From Treponema sp. UBA1226 (lineage in GTDB: Bacteria > Spirochaetota > Spirochaetia > Treponematales > Treponemataceae), in the NCBI GenBank assembly GCA_002309195.1, contig DBWY01000014.1, forward strand, positions 1 to 27,005: a stretch of DNA of 27,005 nt, read 5' to 3'. Below the pieces are notes generated by a model. It searched no databases. It worked only from the letters and a program-made list of their open reading frames with translations, and was not told the origin of the DNA. This document shows, piece by piece, positions 24,675 through 27,005 of this stretch. How positions within the stretch are numbered: position 1 is the first letter of the stretch; every line of letters begins with the position of its first letter. Made by a program: the position numbers and the translations under genes.

Positions 24675-24784
24675 TTTTGCTCCGTTTTTATCGTTTTCTG
24701 GTACAAATCAGCACGAAATCCTGCATTTTCGTACTGATTTGTACCTGTTTTCACCTCTGTTCCAGCAAATTACTATTGATGGGA
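24514..24784. repeat. 271-bp cassette repeat, copy 2
   Basis: This is the second copy of the repeat at 22699-22969, of equal length and the same internal order. Its right end supplies the last codons and stop of the immunity candidate at 24773-25312. The Rhs-junction part (about 24514-24565) also matches 25871-25929 in the truncated rhs gene, giving three stretches of shared sequence for recombination. Confidence 0.85.
24700..24745. repeat. 46-bp inverted repeat, copy 2
   Basis: The sequence is identical to 22885-22930, including the single mismatch in the stem. It lies between the immunity candidate ending at 24773 and the ribosome-binding site of orphan toxin B. Confidence 0.85.
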
Positions 24785-25312
24785 AGAGGAATTTTCAGTG
24801 TCATCACCTTGAAATTTCATTACCTTTACTTTTTTATTTTTCATTTCAAAAAAGTGCCAAATCAGTAAAGACAAAAACAAAACAACGAACCCACAATTAT
24901 AATAAATAAAAAATCTCCCGTTAATCCAACTTTCCTTATTTGAACTCATACTCATTAATGCAGGGATTCCTATGATATTAAAAACTTCAACTAATAAAAA
25001 AAACAATAAAGCATATCTAAAAGAACAGAATCTTTTTCTAAAAAGTTTAAAGAAAAAAGTAAACATTATATTACTAGCTGAATAAATGAAACTAATGACA
25101 CCAACTGATAATATAACCATAACTGCAATAATATCATGTTTTACAAATATGCAAATAAAAGAACTTATTCCAAAATTCAGAATAAACGAAAAAAACGTAA
25201 TTGTGGAAAAAAGAAACTTTTTCTTCAAACAAAAGTAGTAACTCAAAAGTAATTTCATAGTAGTAAAAATAGTTATAATACAAATACCCAGTAAATTGTC
25301 CTTTAAATCCAT
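24773..25312 (-). CDS. Polytopic membrane protein, candidate immunity protein for the Rhs toxin A
   Basis: The 179-residue product has about five membrane helices (about 5-27, 32-55, 60-90, 98-118 and 135-155) and a polar tail ending DDTENSSSHQ. No family is recognised. AAGGAG lies 8 bases before its ATG, inside the end of the toxin gene, and the gap is only 5 bp. Its final codons and TAG are formed by the cassette-boundary string, so the 3' end has been shaped by the repeat. The role is inferred from its place directly after a toxin tip. Confidence 0.62.
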   Translation of the reverse strand: MDLKDNLLGICIITIFTTMKLLLSYYFCLKKKFLFSTITFFSFILNFGISSFICIFVKHDIIAVMVILSVGVISFIYSASNIMFTFFFKLFRKRFCSFRYALLFFLLVEVFNIIGIPALMSMSSNKESWINGRFFIYYNCGFVVLFLSLLIWHFFEMKNKKVKVMKFQGDDTENSSSHQ

Positions 25313-25317
25313 TATAT

Positions 25318-26376
25318 TTACTCCTTATTTACTAAATCAATATCTTCCCCGAAGGAGTAGTATGTTTTCGAAAATAACTTAAATTGATATTCAGGACAAG
25401 TAACTTGCGATAAATCCCCTGTAAAAAACCGCACTACACGATTTCTATCAAAACCTAAATATTTTTCTCTTGCCTTATCATCAATCTTAGGTTTATGAAT
25501 TTGTAATCCAGTAACAGAAATTATATCTGCAGCCAAATCAGCACAATTTTGCATAAGAACATTACCATTCTCATCCTTAATTTCTTGCAAGTTATAAGGC
25601 TTATTATAATTTTCTTCTCCAAACCTTATTGCTTTGTTATCTTGGTCTTTGGTAGTTGTAACTCTAAAAGCCTTATCATAGGCATTTTTTTTCTGTTTAA
25701 TATTCCATTTTTTAAACTCACTTAAATTATTGAATGTTAAGTGAAAATTAGTGTAATCTTTTCCATCTTTTGAAAAATAATGCCAACCATCTTTATCATT
25801 CCCTACTAATACAGCATTATGACTTTGGCCGGCTCCTCGATCTGGATCACATAATAAAATTACATCCCTACCATCCGGGTCTGTATAGCGTACAGGATTG
25901 TTCGCAGCATAGGCATACAAATTGTTATTGATGTGATTAAATATACCACCCATGCCAGGCAAATTCTGATTATGCTTTCTTGCTTCGTCATTTACCGGTG
26001 CCTGTGGTATGTACTCACCCAATGCAGGATCTGTAGAAATCCATGTAGAATACTTAGGATCCAGATATCTTGCACCATAATAATAAAGTCCTGTTTCTTC
26101 ATCCAGTTCTTTACCAGTAAACCTATACGGCAGGTAATCAACTCCATTGTTGTCTGTTCTTTCTATCCAGGTTTCTCCGTATGGCGTATATTCTATACGC
26201 TGATACTCATCACCTTTATAGTCAGAAATCAAGCTTGCGCTTCCAAGATGATCAGAGTGATAGAAATACTGCTGTATTTCTTCTGCATCGACCCTTGGAT
26301 CATTTTTTAGATACAGTTTTGTCACGATTCTTGTTTCTCCTAAATAGACATTCTTAGCGCATCCCTCACCGTACAA
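25318..26376 (-). CDS. 5'-truncated Rhs protein with C-terminal toxin A
   Basis: The frame starts inside an Rhs/YD-repeat core: YFYHSDHLGSASLISD and GYTPYGET-like repeats near 37-68, the core signature FTGKELDEETGLYYYGARYLDP-type block (86-107, TWISTDP following), then NNLYAYAANNPVRYTDPDGR (151-170), the self-cleavage/junction motif. The variable tip (171-352) has SHNAVLVGNDKDGW around H186 and QNCADLAADI around C278, matching toxin C. All N-terminal barrel and delivery regions are missing, and an in-frame TGA lies three codons before the TTG at 26376. A GTG at 26325 with AGGAG about 10 bases upstream is the better start, since a TATAAT at 26382-26377 would start transcription after the TTG. 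It is either a remnant or a donor cassette. Confidence 0.78.
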   Translation of the reverse strand: MYGEGCAKNVYLGETRIVTKLYLKNDPRVDAEEIQQYFYHSDHLGSASLISDYKGDEYQRIEYTPYGETWIERTDNNGVDYLPYRFTGKELDEETGLYYYGARYLDPKYSTWISTDPALGEYIPQAPVNDEARKHNQNLPGMGGIFNHINNNLYAYAANNPVRYTDPDGRDVILLCDPDRGAGQSHNAVLVGNDKDGWHYFSKDGKDYTNFHLTFNNLSEFKKWNIKQKKNAYDKAFRVTTTKDQDNKAIRFGEENYNKPYNLQEIKDENGNVLMQNCADLAADIISVTGLQIHKPKIDDKAREKYLGFDRNRVVRFFTGDLSQVTCPEYQFKLFSKTYYSFGEDIDLVNKE

Positions 26377-26488
26377 ATTATATCATGAAAAATAAGTTTT
26401 TTTCATTTTTTTTTATTTTTGTGAATATTTCTTACAAAAAAAAGAATGATATGTTTGAGGGTTTTCGATATCCCTAATGCCAGCACTT

Positions 26489-26539
26489 GTCGGGCACTTT
26501 CCCGCGCGTATGCACGACACCACCGCTGCATGGCGGGGT
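26489..26539 (+). other. Two abutting hairpins in the leader of the transposase gene
   Basis: GTCGGGCA (26489-26496) pairs with TGCACGAC (26511-26518) with one mismatch. Directly after it, ACCACCGC (26519-26526) pairs with GCGGGGT (26533-26539) with one bulged A. The patch is GC-rich within AT-rich flanks and ends 26 bases before the transposase ATG. It may be a structured RNA leader or an element end. Confidence 0.45.
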
Positions 26540-26565
26540 AAATTAAATTATAAGGAGTTTATCCA

Positions 26566-27005
26566 ATGGAAAAAACAAAAAAAGAAAGACATGTAAAAAC
26601 CATAGAAGAACTTACGTTCACAGACGACGGAATGTTCCAGGCAGTCCTTCATGAACCTGATGTGTGTGCAGAACTTGTAGAGCGACTTCTTCATATCAAG
26701 GTCGGTAAAATCGAATATCCCGAACTTGAAAAACAGATTGCACCTTATTACACGACAAAAGGTGTCAGACTCGATGTCTACCTTAAGGATGTCGATAAAA
26801 TCATCGACATCGAAATACAGAACTACCCTGAAAGGGACATCGGCAACCGCACTCGTTATTACCAGTCAATGATAGACATGGACAGCCTCATGAAAAATGA
26901 AGATTATTCAGAATTAAAGGAAAGCTACATCCTCTTTATCTGCAAGCATGACCCGTTCAAAGATGAAGACGAAAAACCTTACGGACTTCCATGCTATATA
27001 TTCAA
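26566..27005 (+). CDS. Rpn-type PD-(D/E)XK nuclease family transposase, 5' part
   Basis: The first 146 residues are visible and the gene runs off the window. The start MEKTKKERHVKTIEEL, TFTDDGMFQAVL, and then RLDVYLKDVDKIIDIEIQNYPERD, fit the Rpn/PDDEXK transposase-like family; the D of RLDV and E of IEIQ are the likely nuclease residues. TRYYQSMIDMDSL and SYILFICKHDPF are also typical. AAGGAG lies about 8 bases before the ATG. Members are abundant in treponemes and act in DNA cleavage linked to recombination. Its position at the right edge of the toxin array suggests a role in moving or rearranging it (inference). Confidence 0.85.
   Translation, partial: MEKTKKERHVKTIEELTFTDDGMFQAVLHEPDVCAELVERLLHIKVGKIEYPELEKQIAPYYTTKGVRLDVYLKDVDKIIDIEIQNYPERDIGNRTRYYQSMIDMDSLMKNEDYSELKESYILFICKHDPFKDEDEKPYGLPCYIF

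Noticed and set aside
22699..24784. Repeats considered as a CRISPR array
   Set aside because: There are only two full copies, 271 bp each, separated by genes, with coding content inside. There is no short repeat/spacer pattern.
26377..26488. AT-rich gap between the truncated rhs and the transposase, searched for an insertion-sequence end or small gene
   Set aside because: No inverted terminal repeats, target duplication or frame with a ribosome-binding site could be seen; only a TATAAT at the left edge.

Overview
The window looks like a chromosomal segment of a host-associated Treponema (Spirochaetota). The main reasons are the gene order rodA - PBP2 - mreD - mreC - mreB - TPR protein - rnpB - zinc-ribbon protein - rpoD - dnaG, which matches the order I recall from treponemes, and the lysine/alanine-rich N-terminal extension on RpoD. 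The PD-(D/E)XK (Rpn-type) transposase gene at the right edge is also common in gut, rumen and oral treponemes. The species cannot be fixed from sequence reading alone.

Region 1 (about 1-14,312, minus strand) is a housekeeping block read right to left: an MBL-fold hydrolase, mltG, dnaG, rpoD, a C4 zinc-ribbon coiled-coil protein, the RNase P RNA, a membrane-anchored TPR protein, then the elongasome genes mreB, mreC, mreD, PBP2 and rodA. Starts and stops touch or overlap at several junctions, so much of it is probably co-transcribed, with internal promoters before the zinc-ribbon gene, rnpB and mreB. MltG, MreBCD, PBP2 and RodA together serve lateral cell-wall synthesis. DnaG and RpoD form the usual macromolecular-synthesis pair.

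Region 2 (14,361-21,639) holds a YkgJ-like cysteine-cluster gene with an apparent AUA start, a tRNA-Thr/tRNA-Tyr pair behind a near-consensus promoter, and the operon SPFH-like protein - aroH - glgA. It also holds a small membrane-protein gene whose 3' end is antisense to the lysine-rich tail of a PcnB-type nucleotidyltransferase, a thiamine pyrophosphokinase, and the divergent CCA-adding enzyme. Neither tRNA gene encodes its CCA end, so the cell needs the CCA-adding enzyme encoded nearby. Both tRNAs show unusual T-arm or stem positions.

Region 3 (about 21,640-26,480) is AT-rich accessory DNA and the most interesting part: an Rhs-type polymorphic-toxin array on the minus strand. A 5'-truncated rhs gene ending in a variable toxin tip is followed by a polytopic immunity candidate. 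Two displaced ('orphan') C-terminal toxin cassettes follow, each with its own immunity candidate. The orphan cassettes begin with the same 271-bp repeat, which carries a 46-bp hairpin, a ribosome-binding site, a short leader peptide and the Rhs NNPVRYIDPDGR junction. The first and last toxin tips share an H...C domain suggestive of a permuted papain-like fold and differ in the surrounding sequence. The middle toxin is unrelated and has a secreted TPR partner.

Region 4 (26,489-27,005) has two abutting hairpins and then the start of an Rpn-type transposase gene cut by the window end. No CRISPR array, rRNA or complete insertion sequence was seen.
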